DNA of 64,000 nucleotides from NCBI RefSeq assembly GCF_000425705.1, contig NZ_AUDY01000015.1, positions 1 through 64,000 of the forward strand. The letters run 5' to 3'. The position numbers and the translations under genes were made by a program. Positions 49,991-57,608 of this stretch are shown one piece after another. The notes below the pieces were generated by a model, which searched no databases, was not told the origin of the DNA, and worked only from the letters and a program-made list of their open reading frames with translations. This DNA is from Halobacillus kuroshimensis DSM 18393 (lineage in GTDB: Bacteria; Bacillota; Bacilli; Bacillales; Halobacillaceae). Positions within the stretch are counted from its first letter, which is position 1. Each line of letters starts with the position of its first letter.

Positions 49991-50005
49991 CACCAAGTAT
50001 CGCTT

Positions 50006-50034
50006 TTGATTTTCGGCGGTGATTTTTGTATAAT
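50006..50034 (+). promoter_or_regulatory. SigmaA promoter of trpP
   Basis: TTGATT (50006-50011), 17 bases, TATAAT (50029-50034). It leaves an 80-base leader containing the TRAP site. Confidence 0.75.
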
Positions 50035-50083
50035 ACAGGTATGCGTTCGCAGGCGGTCAGAAGGACACGTCTGGAATGTCATT

Positions 50084-50111
50084 TAGAAGAGATTAGAATA
50101 GTTGAGGAGAG
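50084..50111 (+). promoter_or_regulatory. TRAP (MtrB) binding site over the trpP ribosome-binding site
   Basis: Six (T/G)AG triplets (TAG, GAG, TAG, TAG, GAG, GAG), each separated by exactly two bases, cover the GAGGAGAG ribosome-binding site of trpP. This is the RNA pattern bound by the tryptophan-loaded TRAP ring, so translation should be shut off when tryptophan is plentiful. Confidence 0.88.
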
Positions 50112-50118
50112 ATGTTAA

Positions 50119-50652
50119 ATGAATATTCGTGTATTAGTTATGTTGTCCCTGCTTGTTGGTATTGGCGCTGTGCTTCACGCGGTGGCTCCACCGTTTTTCT
50201 TCGGGATGCGTCCGGACATGATGCTGGCCATGATGTTCCTGGGCATACTGATGTTCCCGAAAGCCCCTTATGTACTGCTTCTGTCATTAGCTACCGGTTT
50301 TATCGCTGCTTTGACAACGACAGTGCCCGGCGGCCAGCTTGCCAACTTGATTGACAAACCATTGACAGCTTTCGCTTTCTTTGGACTTGTACTGCTGACG
50401 AAAAAAATCTCTAACCATAAACTGACGCAGCCGATTCTTGCCGGCATTGGAACAATGATCAGCGGATCCATTTTCCTTGGCGTTGTCCTATATATCATCG
50501 GCCTGATGGAAGCGAGTTTCGGTGTCATGTTCGCCACAGTCGTTCTCCCGGCTGCGGCCTTCAACATCTTGTTCGTCGCCGTTACGTACCCTGTAGCCAT
50601 GAAGATCCTCAAGCGTTCTTCTATGGGAGGGCCGGTCCGGCAGGCATCGTAA
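50119..50652 (+). CDS. trpP: Tryptophan transporter TrpP (YhaG)
   Basis: 177 residues, almost entirely hydrophobic, with about five helices (VLVMLSLLVGIGAVLHAVAPP, MMLAMMFLGILMFP, YVLLLSLATGFIAALTTTVPGG, ISGSIFLGVVLYIIGLM, and others). The PPFFFGMRPDM and TVPGGQLANLIDKP motifs are those of TrpP. It probably acts as a substrate-specificity component of tryptophan uptake. The TRAP triplet array over its ribosome-binding site supports the substrate independently of protein similarity. In B. subtilis serC lies nearby; here it does not. Confidence 0.93.
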   Translation: MNIRVLVMLSLLVGIGAVLHAVAPPFFFGMRPDMMLAMMFLGILMFPKAPYVLLLSLATGFIAALTTTVPGGQLANLIDKPLTAFAFFGLVLLTKKISNHKLTQPILAGIGTMISGSIFLGVVLYIIGLMEASFGVMFATVVLPAAAFNILFVAVTYPVAMKILKRSSMGGPVRQAS

Positions 50653-50663
50653 CCTTGTCAGTC

Positions 50664-50697
50664 AACAAAGGCACTACTTTTTTGTAGTGCCTTTGTT
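50664..50697. terminator. Terminator of trpP
   Basis: AACAAAGGCACTAC and GTAGTGCCTTTGTT form a perfect 14-bp stem with a T6 loop. The following T-run is weak. Confidence 0.7.
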
Positions 50698-50800
50698 ATA
50701 CTTAAAACGACAGATGCTTTTTTATCATTTTAAGGTTTCATTCTTACATATTAAGAGAAAATAGAACCATGGAGAAGGATCTGAAAGGAGATGGACGGAT

Positions 50801-51208
50801 ATGCCAAATGGAAAATCGTTAGCTCTGGGCATTTTAGTAGGAGGTGCCGTAGGGGCCGCGTGCACACTTTTTAATGCCCCTTCATCAGGAAGGGATTTCC
50901 GTGAAAATGCCAGACTGAAAAGCGAAAACCTGAAGAATACCGTGCTGAGCCTGAAAGAGGATGGCATGCAGCTCAGAGACCAGATTACTCAGACGTCCAA
51001 GGAAGGTGCTGAATTAATCAAAGAGCTTTCCGAGGATGTGAAATCCTCCATTGAAAGCTGGAAACGCACCGTCGAACCCCACCAGAAAAACATCCAGAAA
51101 TATTTGGAGCAGATTGAAGAGAGTCTGAAGGAGCTGGAGGAAAAAGCGAAGGCCGATCAAAACACCGACCCTTCCCAGCCAAGCCATGAGATCATCAACC
51201 ATCAATAA
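50801..51208 (+). CDS. yhaH: YhaH, YtxH-domain protein
   Basis: 135 residues. A short glycine-rich hydrophobic segment (LALGILVGGAVGAACTLFNAPSSGRDFRE) typical of YtxH-like proteins is followed by a long coiled coil (LKSENLKNTVLSLKEDGMQL ... IQKYLEQIEESLKELEEKAKA) and a polar tail. It is membrane-associated, with general-stress relatives in B. subtilis, but no known molecular function. AAAGGAG is placed before the ATG. No sigmaB-type promoter was found. Position between trpP and hpr as in B. subtilis, except that opuA has been inserted. Confidence 0.85.
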   Translation: MPNGKSLALGILVGGAVGAACTLFNAPSSGRDFRENARLKSENLKNTVLSLKEDGMQLRDQITQTSKEGAELIKELSEDVKSSIESWKRTVEPHQKNIQKYLEQIEESLKELEEKAKADQNTDPSQPSHEIINHQ

Positions 51209-51210
51209 CC

Positions 51211-51245
51211 TAAAAGCCCCCGCCAATCCAAACGGGGGCTTTTTC
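51211..51245 (+). terminator. Terminator of yhaH
   Basis: AAAGCCCCCG and CGGGGGCTTT with a ten-base loop and a T5 run. Confidence 0.85.
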
Positions 51246-51280
51246 ATGCTTCAAAGTCAATGAGCAGGGTGTACCATAAT

Positions 51281-51326
51281 AAAAACCCGTGCAGGGATCA
51301 AGATGTCTTGATTCCTGCACGGGTTT
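51281..51326 (-). terminator. Terminator of the opuA operon
   Basis: A long stem, AAAACCCGTGCAGG-N-ATCAAGA with its complement TCTTGAT-N-CCTGCACGGGTTTT, ends about 30 bases after the opuAC stop. TTTT follows on the minus strand. Confidence 0.85.
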
Positions 51327-51356
51327 TCGATCATGATTTACAAATTGTTTCAGCTG

Positions 51357-52274
51357 TTATTCCGCCGCTTTCAGATCCTCAATAGAGTCAACATCCATAT
51401 AGGATGGAACGACAAGGCCGATTTTAGCCCCTTCCAAGTTGGCACCAAGGTCCACAATGCTGTCCTCGTGTTTTTCATACTGACTTCCGTGAGTGACCGG
51501 CAGCCACGCTGCCACCATTCCGGAAGCTTCTCCAGAGGCTACAGACTCCCACATCGGTCCGTTATCCAGAGACGTCAACGTTACGTCAAAACCTTGCTGC
51601 TTCAGCACTTCTCCAATGACATGCGTAGAAGCAATTTCAGAATCCCACATGACATAAACCAGCTTCACTTCAGTTCCATCGACTTCTTCTGTCCCTTTTG
51701 TCCACTCCGCTACAAGATCTTCATTTTCCTTGATCCATTTTTGTGCGGCTTCTTCTTCACTGCTGCCTTCATTGATATCCAGCATCACCGATTCCATGTC
51801 TTCGGTTGTCCAGTTGAACTGGTCCAAGATTTGATAAGCGTTCGGCTTGTCCTCTTCCAAGCCTTCGCGAACCATCGTCTTAATCTGCTCTTCTTCACCG
51901 AAGACACCCTTAGGATCTTCCAAATATTTCAGGTCATATTTGGAAAACTTCCAGTGCGGTGTCCAGCCAGTGACAACAATCGGCTCTTCATCCTCATAAG
52001 CTTCTCCAAGTGCTGCTGCCATGGCCCCTGAGGAGGATGTAGATACTTCCCATCCTTCCAGGTTGCCATACTCTTCCACAGCTGTCTGTGCTTTACTGAC
52101 GACACCGGCACCCGCTTCGACTCCGGTAATCTCATAATCCATTTCTTCCCCATAGCTGACCTCTTCGGATGAAGAATCACTCCCGGACGCTTCTTCTTCT
52201 GATGACCCACATCCTGCAGCAATCAATGTCAGTGACACCCCTGCTGCCATACCTAAACGTTTCCAGTTCCACAT
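51357..52274 (-). CDS. opuAC: Glycine betaine-binding lipoprotein OpuAC
   Basis: 305 residues. Lipoprotein signal GMAAGVSLTLIAAGC, then a very acidic Ser-rich linker and a two-lobed binding protein. Ligand-contact sequences resembling B. subtilis OpuAC are VVTGWTPHWKFSKYDLKYLEDP, EWTKGTEEVDG, VMWDSEIASTHVIGEVL and MWESVASGEASGMVAAWLP; the Trp residues that cage the quaternary ammonium of betaine are there. Start at 52274 (MWNWKRLG) with AAAGGGGAG upstream. Last gene of opuAA-opuAB-opuAC. It supplies betaine for osmotic balance. Confidence 0.95.
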   Translation of the reverse strand: MWNWKRLGMAAGVSLTLIAAGCGSSEEEASGSDSSSEEVSYGEEMDYEITGVEAGAGVVSKAQTAVEEYGNLEGWEVSTSSSGAMAAALGEAYEDEEPIVVTGWTPHWKFSKYDLKYLEDPKGVFGEEEQIKTMVREGLEEDKPNAYQILDQFNWTTEDMESVMLDINEGSSEEEAAQKWIKENEDLVAEWTKGTEEVDGTEVKLVYVMWDSEIASTHVIGEVLKQQGFDVTLTSLDNGPMWESVASGEASGMVAAWLPVTHGSQYEKHEDSIVDLGANLEGAKIGLVVPSYMDVDSIEDLKAAE

Positions 52275-52335
52275 GTAAATCTCTCCCCTTTGAAAAAATG
52301 TGTGTATTAGAAAAAGACGATGGTCTTTTTTCTCC

Positions 52336-53184
52336 TTACTGCTCGCCACGCTGTGTATTCAGGTTTTGAGTAAAACGGTCAATAATAATGGCCAGGATAA
52401 CAATTCCAAGACCCGCGACAAATCCTGTCCCTACTTCGGCCCGCTGCAATCCGGTAATCACCGTCTGGCCCAGCCCTTTAGCCCCGATCATTGAAGCGAT
52501 AACAACCATGGAGAGGGCAAGCATTACCGTCTGGTTGATTCCAGCCATAATCGTTTTCTTTGCCATCGGCAGCTGTACTTTGAACAGCTTCTGAACACCT
52601 GTCGTACCAAAGGAGTCAGAGGCTTCAATCAGTTCATGGGACACCTGTCTGATTCCAAGGTTTGTGAAACGCACGGTCGGCGGTGTCGCAAATATAACGG
52701 AGGCAAAAACTCCGGGTACCATACCGATACTGAAGAACGCTACGGCCGGTATTAAATAAACGAAAGCCGGCATCGTCTGCATAAAGTCAAGGACAGGAGT
52801 GAAAATTTTCTCCACTGTCCGGTTTTTCGACATCCAGATTCCCAGCGGAATGCCGGCAATAACACAAATCAAACTGGCAAACACCACAAGAGTGAAGGTA
52901 TTCATTAACTCTTCCCACAGCTCCTGGTTATGGATAAACCAAAGACCAATGACAGAAAAAGCCGTCAAACCGAATTTCTTCCCGGAAACAAAGAAGGCCA
53001 GCACTCCGACGATGGCAATAAACAGCCAGACGGGAATGCCCATCAGCCAGTCTTCGGCTACAATCTCGATAAAGTCACCGAAATCATTTTTAATAAAATC
53101 AAATAAAAATCCGAATGTTTCTGTTGTTAACTCTGTTGCATCTGAAACCCACTGGGCTACTGGAATTTTAGGAATCGATTCCAT
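52336..53184 (-). CDS. opuAB: Glycine betaine ABC transporter permease OpuAB
   Basis: 282 residues with about seven helices. The binding-protein-dependent transport signature is seen in IEASDSFGTTGVQKLFKVQLPMAKKTIMAG (EAA loop). Helical stretches include VWLFIAIVGVLAFFVSG, TFTLVVFASLICVIAGIPLGIWMSKN and TVMLALSMVVIASMIGAKGLG. The end overlaps nothing; 61 bases separate it from opuAC. Its start overlaps the opuAA stop by 17 bases. Confidence 0.95.
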   Translation of the reverse strand: MESIPKIPVAQWVSDATELTTETFGFLFDFIKNDFGDFIEIVAEDWLMGIPVWLFIAIVGVLAFFVSGKKFGLTAFSVIGLWFIHNQELWEELMNTFTLVVFASLICVIAGIPLGIWMSKNRTVEKIFTPVLDFMQTMPAFVYLIPAVAFFSIGMVPGVFASVIFATPPTVRFTNLGIRQVSHELIEASDSFGTTGVQKLFKVQLPMAKKTIMAGINQTVMLALSMVVIASMIGAKGLGQTVITGLQRAEVGTGFVAGLGIVILAIIIDRFTQNLNTQRGEQ

Positions 53185-54370
53185 GTAGATTCACCTCATT
53201 TCCTGCAAGTGCTGCGATAACAGCACCGCGTACGATAATTCCCTTCAGCTTCCCTTCGTCTATGACGGCAACTGGAACAGGAGCATCATGGATGATGTCA
53301 AAAATCTCCTGCATCGGCGTGGAACCCTGAATCTGCGGCACATCTGTGCGCAGAATCCCTTTCAAGTCCTTCACGTCCTGCCTGGCTGCCTCGGATACAT
53401 CATCCGCTGTGACATAGCCATGGAGGTTCCGCCGGCTGTCGGTGACGTAAATCGTAGAAAGGCCTTCTTTACGCATTCTTTCCAGAGCGCTTCTCGGTCC
53501 GTGCTTCTCCACATCCACAGTCTCCGGTCGTTTCATAATATTTTCAGCGGTCAGCACTTTCGAACGATCAACATCCTCTACGAATTTCTCGACATATTCG
53601 TTGGCAGGATTAACGAGGATTTCTTCCGGTGTTCCGATTTGAACGATCCGTCCGTCCTTCATCAAAGCGATGCGGTCGCCGATCCTTAAAGCTTCATCAA
53701 GATCGTGCGTAATGAATAAGATCGTCTTCTTCATCGTTTCCTGCAGATCGAGAAGCTCATCCTGCATTTCCTTACGAATCAATGGATCCAAAGCAGAAAA
53801 AGCTTCATCCATTAAAAGAACTTCAGGATCATTGGCAAGAGCGCGGGCAAGTCCGACTCTCTGCTGCATCCCTCCGGAAAGCTGGCCCGGGAACTGGTGT
53901 ATGTATCCGCCAAGACCGACCAATTCAAGAGACTCCTCGGCTTTTTTCTTTCTTTCCGATTTATCAATACCTTGCACTTCAAGGCCGAACTCTGTATTTT
54001 CAAGAACGGTCCGATGTGGGAATAACCCGAATTTCTGGAAGACCATGCTTAGCTTCTGACGTCTGACCTCTCGAAGGGAGCGGCTGTCCATCTTCGCTAA
54101 ATCCTCTCCATCAATGAGCACACTGCCTTCCGTCGGCTCGATGAGACGGTTGATCAAACGTACGAGTGTGGATTTCCCACTACCCGACAATCCCATAATG
54201 ACAAAAATTTCTCCCTCTTCGACGTCAAAGGAGGCTCTGTTGACACCTACCGTATTTCCGGTTTTTTCTAGAATTTCTTCTTTCGTTTGTCCTTCATCTA
54301 AGTATTTCGTCGCCTTTTTGGCGTTTTTACCAAAAATCTTTGATAAATTCTCTACTTGTATGACCGGCAC
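53168..54370 (-). CDS. opuAA: Glycine betaine ABC transporter ATPase OpuAA with CBS domains
   Basis: 400 residues. The N-terminal extension (FGKNAKKATKYLDEGQTKEEILEKTGNTVGV) precedes Walker A GLSGSGKSTLVRLINRL, signature LSGGMQQRVGLARAL, Walker B LLMDEAFSALDP and the switch His in FITHDLDEAL. Two CBS domains at the C-terminus (ENIMKRPETVDVEKHGPRSALERM and the DVPQIQGSTPMQEIFDIIHDAPVPVAVIDEG region) are the ionic-strength sensor of OpuA-type transporters. GTG start at 54370 after GAGGTG. Upstream lie repeated GTTCAAAC motifs and a divergent GbsR-type regulator. Confidence 0.95.
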   Translation of the reverse strand: MPVIQVENLSKIFGKNAKKATKYLDEGQTKEEILEKTGNTVGVNRASFDVEEGEIFVIMGLSGSGKSTLVRLINRLIEPTEGSVLIDGEDLAKMDSRSLREVRRQKLSMVFQKFGLFPHRTVLENTEFGLEVQGIDKSERKKKAEESLELVGLGGYIHQFPGQLSGGMQQRVGLARALANDPEVLLMDEAFSALDPLIRKEMQDELLDLQETMKKTILFITHDLDEALRIGDRIALMKDGRIVQIGTPEEILVNPANEYVEKFVEDVDRSKVLTAENIMKRPETVDVEKHGPRSALERMRKEGLSTIYVTDSRRNLHGYVTADDVSEAARQDVKDLKGILRTDVPQIQGSTPMQEIFDIIHDAPVPVAVIDEGKLKGIIVRGAVIAALAGNEVNLHGIDS

Positions 54371-54395
54371 GTTTTCACCTCATTTTCTAAAAATC

Positions 54396-54518
54396 TTCAA
54401 ACTGTGACTTTGAACTCATTACCTTATACACTGTAACCTATTTGCAAATAAAAGTTCAAACGCACTTTACTTTAAAATAAGTACAAAAATTACGTACAGT
54501 TCAAACTGTACGTAATTT
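54396..54518. promoter_or_regulatory. Repeated GTTCAAAC motifs and palindromes upstream of opuA
   Basis: (G/C)TTCAAAC occurs at 54395-54402, 54454-54461 and 54499-54506, and the reverse TTTGAACT at 54409-54416. The last GTTCAAAC is the centre of a perfect palindrome with 15-base arms (AAATTACGTACAGTT and its complement, 54487-54518). TATTTGCAAATA at 54439-54450 is another perfect palindrome. The spacing between divergent opuAA and a regulator gene suggests operators. Confidence 0.5.
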
Positions 54519-54634
54519 AAAGGGTGAAATGCTTCATATTTCGTTTAATTTCGACAAAATGCTTGTCGATCCGTAATTTTTCTTGGATTACCATTTATAG
54601 TAATGTAGTCGTAGAACGTAAAAAGGAGGAGCAT

Positions 54635-55147
54635 ATGGGAGGAAACGATCACCACAACCTGGAAGACATCCAGATGAAAGTCATACACGAATTTTCTAAA
54701 ACCCTGGAGATGTTCGGTTTATCCATGGCTGACTCCCGCTTGTTTGTCACCCTTTACCTTCATCCGTCACCAATGACGCTTGATGAGATGAGCAGCGCGC
54801 TGGGAAAAAGCAAGACGGCCATGAGTACTGGAATCCGGAATTTATCCGATCAAGGACTGGTTGAACGTGTGTGGAAAAAAGGGGTTCGGAAGGATTTATA
54901 TACACCCACCACCAACCTCTACAAAACCTTTATGACTTCCTACATACAAAAATGGCAGACAGCTGTGAATGAACAGGAGAATGAATTAGCGGCTGTAGAA
55001 GAGCAGGTGCAGGCAAACATGCAGCGTTGTGTGAAACAAAAAGAAATGGATGAAACCGCGTTTCTTCAGGAACGCATGAGGGAAATGGTCCATTTTCATA
55101 CCTGCCTTTCCAAGGCGCTCCAGAGCCTTCATCCGGACCCATTTTGA
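54635..55147 (+). CDS. GbsR/OpcR-type MarR-like regulator divergent from opuA
   Basis: 170 residues. A winged-helix regulator of the GbsR family: EFSKTLEMFGLSMADSRLFVTLYLHPSPMTLDEMSSALGKSKTAMSTGIRNLSDQGLVERVWKKGVRKDLYTP contains the recognition helix (GKSKTAMSTGIRNL) and the family's GVRKDLY wing, followed by a helical C-terminal part. Known members (GbsR, OpcR) sense choline or control betaine synthesis and uptake, which fits the divergent opuA operon. The ATG at 54635 has AAGGAGGAG ideally placed; a start 37 codons earlier is ignored. A paralog occurs at 58.9-59.4 kb. Confidence 0.85.
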   Translation: MGGNDHHNLEDIQMKVIHEFSKTLEMFGLSMADSRLFVTLYLHPSPMTLDEMSSALGKSKTAMSTGIRNLSDQGLVERVWKKGVRKDLYTPTTNLYKTFMTSYIQKWQTAVNEQENELAAVEEQVQANMQRCVKQKEMDETAFLQERMREMVHFHTCLSKALQSLHPDPF

Positions 55148-55155
55148 GCTTCTCA

Positions 55156-55187
55156 CCAGTAAACATAGGTTTACTGGTATTTTTTTA
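55156..55187 (+). terminator. Terminator of the GbsR-type gene
   Basis: ACCAGTAAA and TTTACTGGT around CATAGG, then ATTTTTTT. Confidence 0.82.
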
Positions 55188-55209
55188 TCATTTTTCTGTT
55201 ATTTACACC

Positions 55210-55237
55210 TTGTCAAATACAGAAAGTTTTATATTAT
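55210..55237 (+). promoter_or_regulatory. SigmaA promoter of hpr
   Basis: TTGTCA (55210-55215), 16 bases, TATTAT (55232-55237), about 100 bases before the hpr start. The leader between is AT-rich, without a recognised operator. Confidence 0.55.
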
Positions 55238-55340
55238 TATAAAGAGGGAATAGAATATTGGAATAGCACATTCTAACTTTCCTATTGCCGCCATATCTGG
55301 CACAATAGAATTAAGAATATACTCAAAGAAGGTGAAATTG

Positions 55341-55922
55341 GTGAAGGAAAAGATCACAAAGCGAGAAGCCATTTATTATAGTCATAAAATGGCACAACTG
55401 TCCAAAGCGCTTTGGAAAGCCATCGAGAAGGACTGGCAGAACTGGATCAAACCTTTTCAGTTGAACATCAATGAACATCATATTCTATGGATTGCCTACC
55501 ACCTCAAGGGGGCCAGCATTTCTGAAATATCCAAATATGGTGTGATGCACGTTTCGACTGCCTTCAATTTTTCAAAGAAAATGGAAGAACGCGGACTCCT
55601 CCAATTCTCTAAACGTGAGAATGACAAAAGAAATACCTATGTGGAACTGACTCCTGAAGGAAACGACCTTTTGGAATCCACGCTCAATGAGTACGACCCT
55701 GACGACAATTCGGTACTCAAAGGCGTGATGCCGATGACCGAAATGTTCGGGAAGCTTCCTGAGTTTCTTGATCTATCCGCCTTGATTAAAGAGATTTACG
55801 GCGATGAATATATGGAGATTCTGGAGCGTTCACTTGAAAATATTGAAGAAGAGGCTTTAGTCAACGAGCCGACGGATTTGGAAAAGTACAAACAAAAGTC
55901 GCAGAAGTCACGTTCTTCTTAA
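55341..55922 (+). CDS. hpr: Transition-state regulator Hpr (ScoC)
   Basis: 193 residues, MarR family. The sequence [75 protein letters not shown] is nearly that of B. subtilis Hpr, including the DNA-contacting helix [16 protein letters not shown] and wing [13 protein letters not shown]. It represses extracellular proteases, oligopeptide permeases and sporulation genes during growth. Three possible starts exist (GTG 55332, TTG 55338, GTG 55341); the last is favoured because GAAGGTGA sits five to six bases before it. The C-terminal tail is basic and diverges from B. subtilis. Confidence 0.95.
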   Translation: MKEKITKREAIYYSHKMAQLSKALWKAIEKDWQNWIKPFQLNINEHHILWIAYHLKGASISEISKYGVMHVSTAFNFSKKMEERGLLQFSKRENDKRNTYVELTPEGNDLLESTLNEYDPDDNSVLKGVMPMTEMFGKLPEFLDLSALIKEIYGDEYMEILERSLENIEEEALVNEPTDLEKYKQKSQKSRSS

Positions 55923-55964
55923 CGCCCTGGTGCTTATCCCTTATAAACCCGGACTTATATGCTG

Positions 55965-56003
55965 AAAACCCCTTTCCGATGTTTCATTGGAAAGGGGTTT
56001 TTT
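55965..56003. terminator. Terminator between convergent hpr and yhaI
   Basis: AAAACCCCTTTCC and GGAAAGGGGTTTT form a 13-bp stem with T-runs on both strands; the last bases touch the yhaI stop. Confidence 0.85.
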
Positions 56004-56328
56004 ATGTATAGGACAGGAGCAGTTCGGTCAGGTCTTTATAATACCCTTCTTTATGAAGGGCTTCGAGAGAATCTGTAATGGGAAGCTTCCAGCAGACCAT
56101 CCCCGCGTAATGAAAGAGTAACGAAGAGTGATCCAGCAGCCCCTCCTCCTTCTCTTCCTTATAAAGATCAGAGAGCGTCTGCAGCAAATGCATCGTCTCG
56201 TCATATTCCATTTCTGTTAAATCTTTTTCAATCACTAATTTTGTAAAAGGATAGTGGTCAATTTCTTTGATGCTGCTCAATAATTTCAGTTGAAAAGAAA
56301 GAGTGTCACAAAGATTCACATTCTTCAT
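56002..56328 (-). CDS. yhaI: YhaI, DUF1878 family protein
   Basis: 108 residues, acidic and helical: LSFQLKLLSSIKEIDHYPFTKLVIEKDLTEMEYDETMHLLQTLSDLYKEEKEEGLLDHSSLLFHYAG. The DxYPF...I.K.L pattern and the AL...GYYKDLTELL ending resemble B. subtilis YhaI. Function unknown; small soluble protein. It is convergent with hpr, as its ortholog is next to hpr in B. subtilis. A GGGAGGG region precedes the ATG. Confidence 0.8.
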   Translation of the reverse strand: MKNVNLCDTLSFQLKLLSSIKEIDHYPFTKLVIEKDLTEMEYDETMHLLQTLSDLYKEEKEEGLLDHSSLLFHYAGMVCWKLPITDSLEALHKEGYYKDLTELLLSYT

Positions 56329-56554
56329 ACTTTTCCCTCCCCTCTCGCTGTCACCCTTGTCACAGCAGGGTTTCAGACCACCTCGAAATCAAGTGAAATC
56401 TTCAGTGGTATTTTTTACGAAAAACCTATTGCTTTTTGTCTCTAAACATACTATTATTCGTCTTGTGCTAATAAAACGATAGAGAAAACGTACTCCTATC
56501 ATATCGATAATCATAATAAAATCACAGCATTTTTTGTAGTAAGGGGGGATTCTT

Positions 56555-57106
56555 ATGATGAACTGCTGGAAATCAGTGAACATCAATAAAGAATTCGGAT
56601 TAAACCGTGTTTATATCATGTCTATTCTCACCGGACTATTGTCCTTTTTAATTCTTTACCTGCCGTTTTCCATGATCCATGCGACGCATGATATGAACGA
56701 TCACGGTTTTATACCGCTGCTGGTCATTCTATTCTTTCTGCCGTCCATCCACAGGCTCATGCATATGCTGCCTTTGATGCTCAGCTATAAACGACTGCGG
56801 GTTCACTTTAAATTCAGGAAACGCTGCGTACCGACATTCTCGTATCAATGCAAGACGAGGCTGTCCAAACCGATGTCCATGACGATGGCACTGGCACCGA
56901 CTTTTTTGATTACTGTTCCAACACTAGTCATGAGCTACGTCTTCCCGAATTACTTCGCCTATCTGGTGCTGTTTGCCTCTGTGAATATCGGCCTGTCCTT
57001 TTCAGATTTTCTTTATGTCAGCCATTTCGCGAAAGCACCGAAAAAATGCATCATTGAAAATGCCAAAGACGGCTACGATATTCTCATTCATCAGCCGAAA
57101 GCATAA
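56555..57106 (+). CDS. yhaJ: YhaJ, DUF3267 family membrane protein
   Basis: 183 residues with four hydrophobic helices (VYIMSILTGLLSFLILYLPFSM, FIPLLVILFFLPSIHRLMHMLPLML, MALAPTFLITVPTLVMSYVF and YLVLFASVNIGLSFSDFLYVSHF). The layout and the IHRLMHMLPL stretch fit DUF3267 proteins, some of which resemble site-2-protease folds. The classic HExxH is not present, so proteolytic activity should not be assumed. The end (KKCIIENAKDGYDILIHQP) is a typical family tail. AAGGGGGGA precedes the ATG pair. Confidence 0.75.
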   Translation: MMNCWKSVNINKEFGLNRVYIMSILTGLLSFLILYLPFSMIHATHDMNDHGFIPLLVILFFLPSIHRLMHMLPLMLSYKRLRVHFKFRKRCVPTFSYQCKTRLSKPMSMTMALAPTFLITVPTLVMSYVFPNYFAYLVLFASVNIGLSFSDFLYVSHFAKAPKKCIIENAKDGYDILIHQPKA

Positions 57107-57109
57107 AAT

Positions 57110-57143
57110 CAAAAACAGCGTTCATTGGAGCGCTGTTTTTTTG
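57110..57143 (+). terminator. Terminator of yhaJ
   Basis: AAACAGCG-N-TC pairs with GA-N-CGCTGTTT, then TTTTTTT. Confidence 0.82.
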
Positions 57144-57225
57144 TGACCTGGAACGGGGTTTTCCTGTTCAATCCAGGTAAACTTTGATAGAGTAGTTTCA
57201 TAGGGAATAAAGGAGGTTCATCAAC

Positions 57226-57408
57226 ATGGCATTTGGTTTCAGCTTGTACGCGCTCGTCATTTTATTCGTGTTTAATTCACTCACACATTCCTTATGCTTA
57301 AAAACGAAAATGTCGAACGAGAAGCAGACTCGTGTATTCCGAACAATTAATGTGCTGATCACTATTTTACTCATTTCATCCTATGTGGAAGTCTTAAATA
57401 CACTATAA
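57226..57408 (+). CDS. Small two-helix membrane protein
   Basis: 60 residues: FGFSLYALVILFVFNSLTHSL and TINVLITILLISSYVEVL are two membrane helices linked by a polar segment (KTKMSNEKQTRVFR). It has a strong AAAGGAGG ribosome-binding site and a clear terminator, so it is very likely a real gene. I do not recognise a family with certainty; its place between yhaJ and prsA suggests one of the small yhz genes of B. subtilis. Confidence 0.7.
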   Translation: MAFGFSLYALVILFVFNSLTHSLCLKTKMSNEKQTRVFRTINVLITILLISSYVEVLNTL

Positions 57409-57413
57409 TGACC

Positions 57414-57447
57414 CAGGCCGCTGATCCCTTCAGCGGCCTGTTTTATA
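57414..57447 (+). terminator. Terminator of the small membrane-protein gene
   Basis: AGGCCGCTGA (57415-57424) and TCAGCGGCCT (57430-57439), then GTTTTATA. Confidence 0.85.
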
Positions 57448-57608
57448 TTCGATCGGATAAGGAAAGACTGGGGGTGGAAGCTGCCCCATCCTTTTTCGCT
57501 GAACATTATAGTATAGGACAGGGAAAATGTGTTATATTTACTCATAGGCTGTTTATTTAATCTCTACGTCATGAAAAAATTACAAAATGTTTTAGGAGTG
57601 TCATGTCC

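Noticed and set aside
50035-50118. T-box or riboswitch in the trpP leader
   Set aside because: The leader is too short and its triplet pattern is fully explained by a TRAP site.
51332-55147. opuA region as a recently acquired genomic island
   Set aside because: Base composition and ribosome-binding style match the neighbours and no mobility genes or direct repeats flank it; simple lineage-specific rearrangement is enough.
56689-56780. Site-2-protease active site in the DUF3267 protein
   Set aside because: His residues cluster here, but no HExxH motif is present, so no protease activity is claimed.
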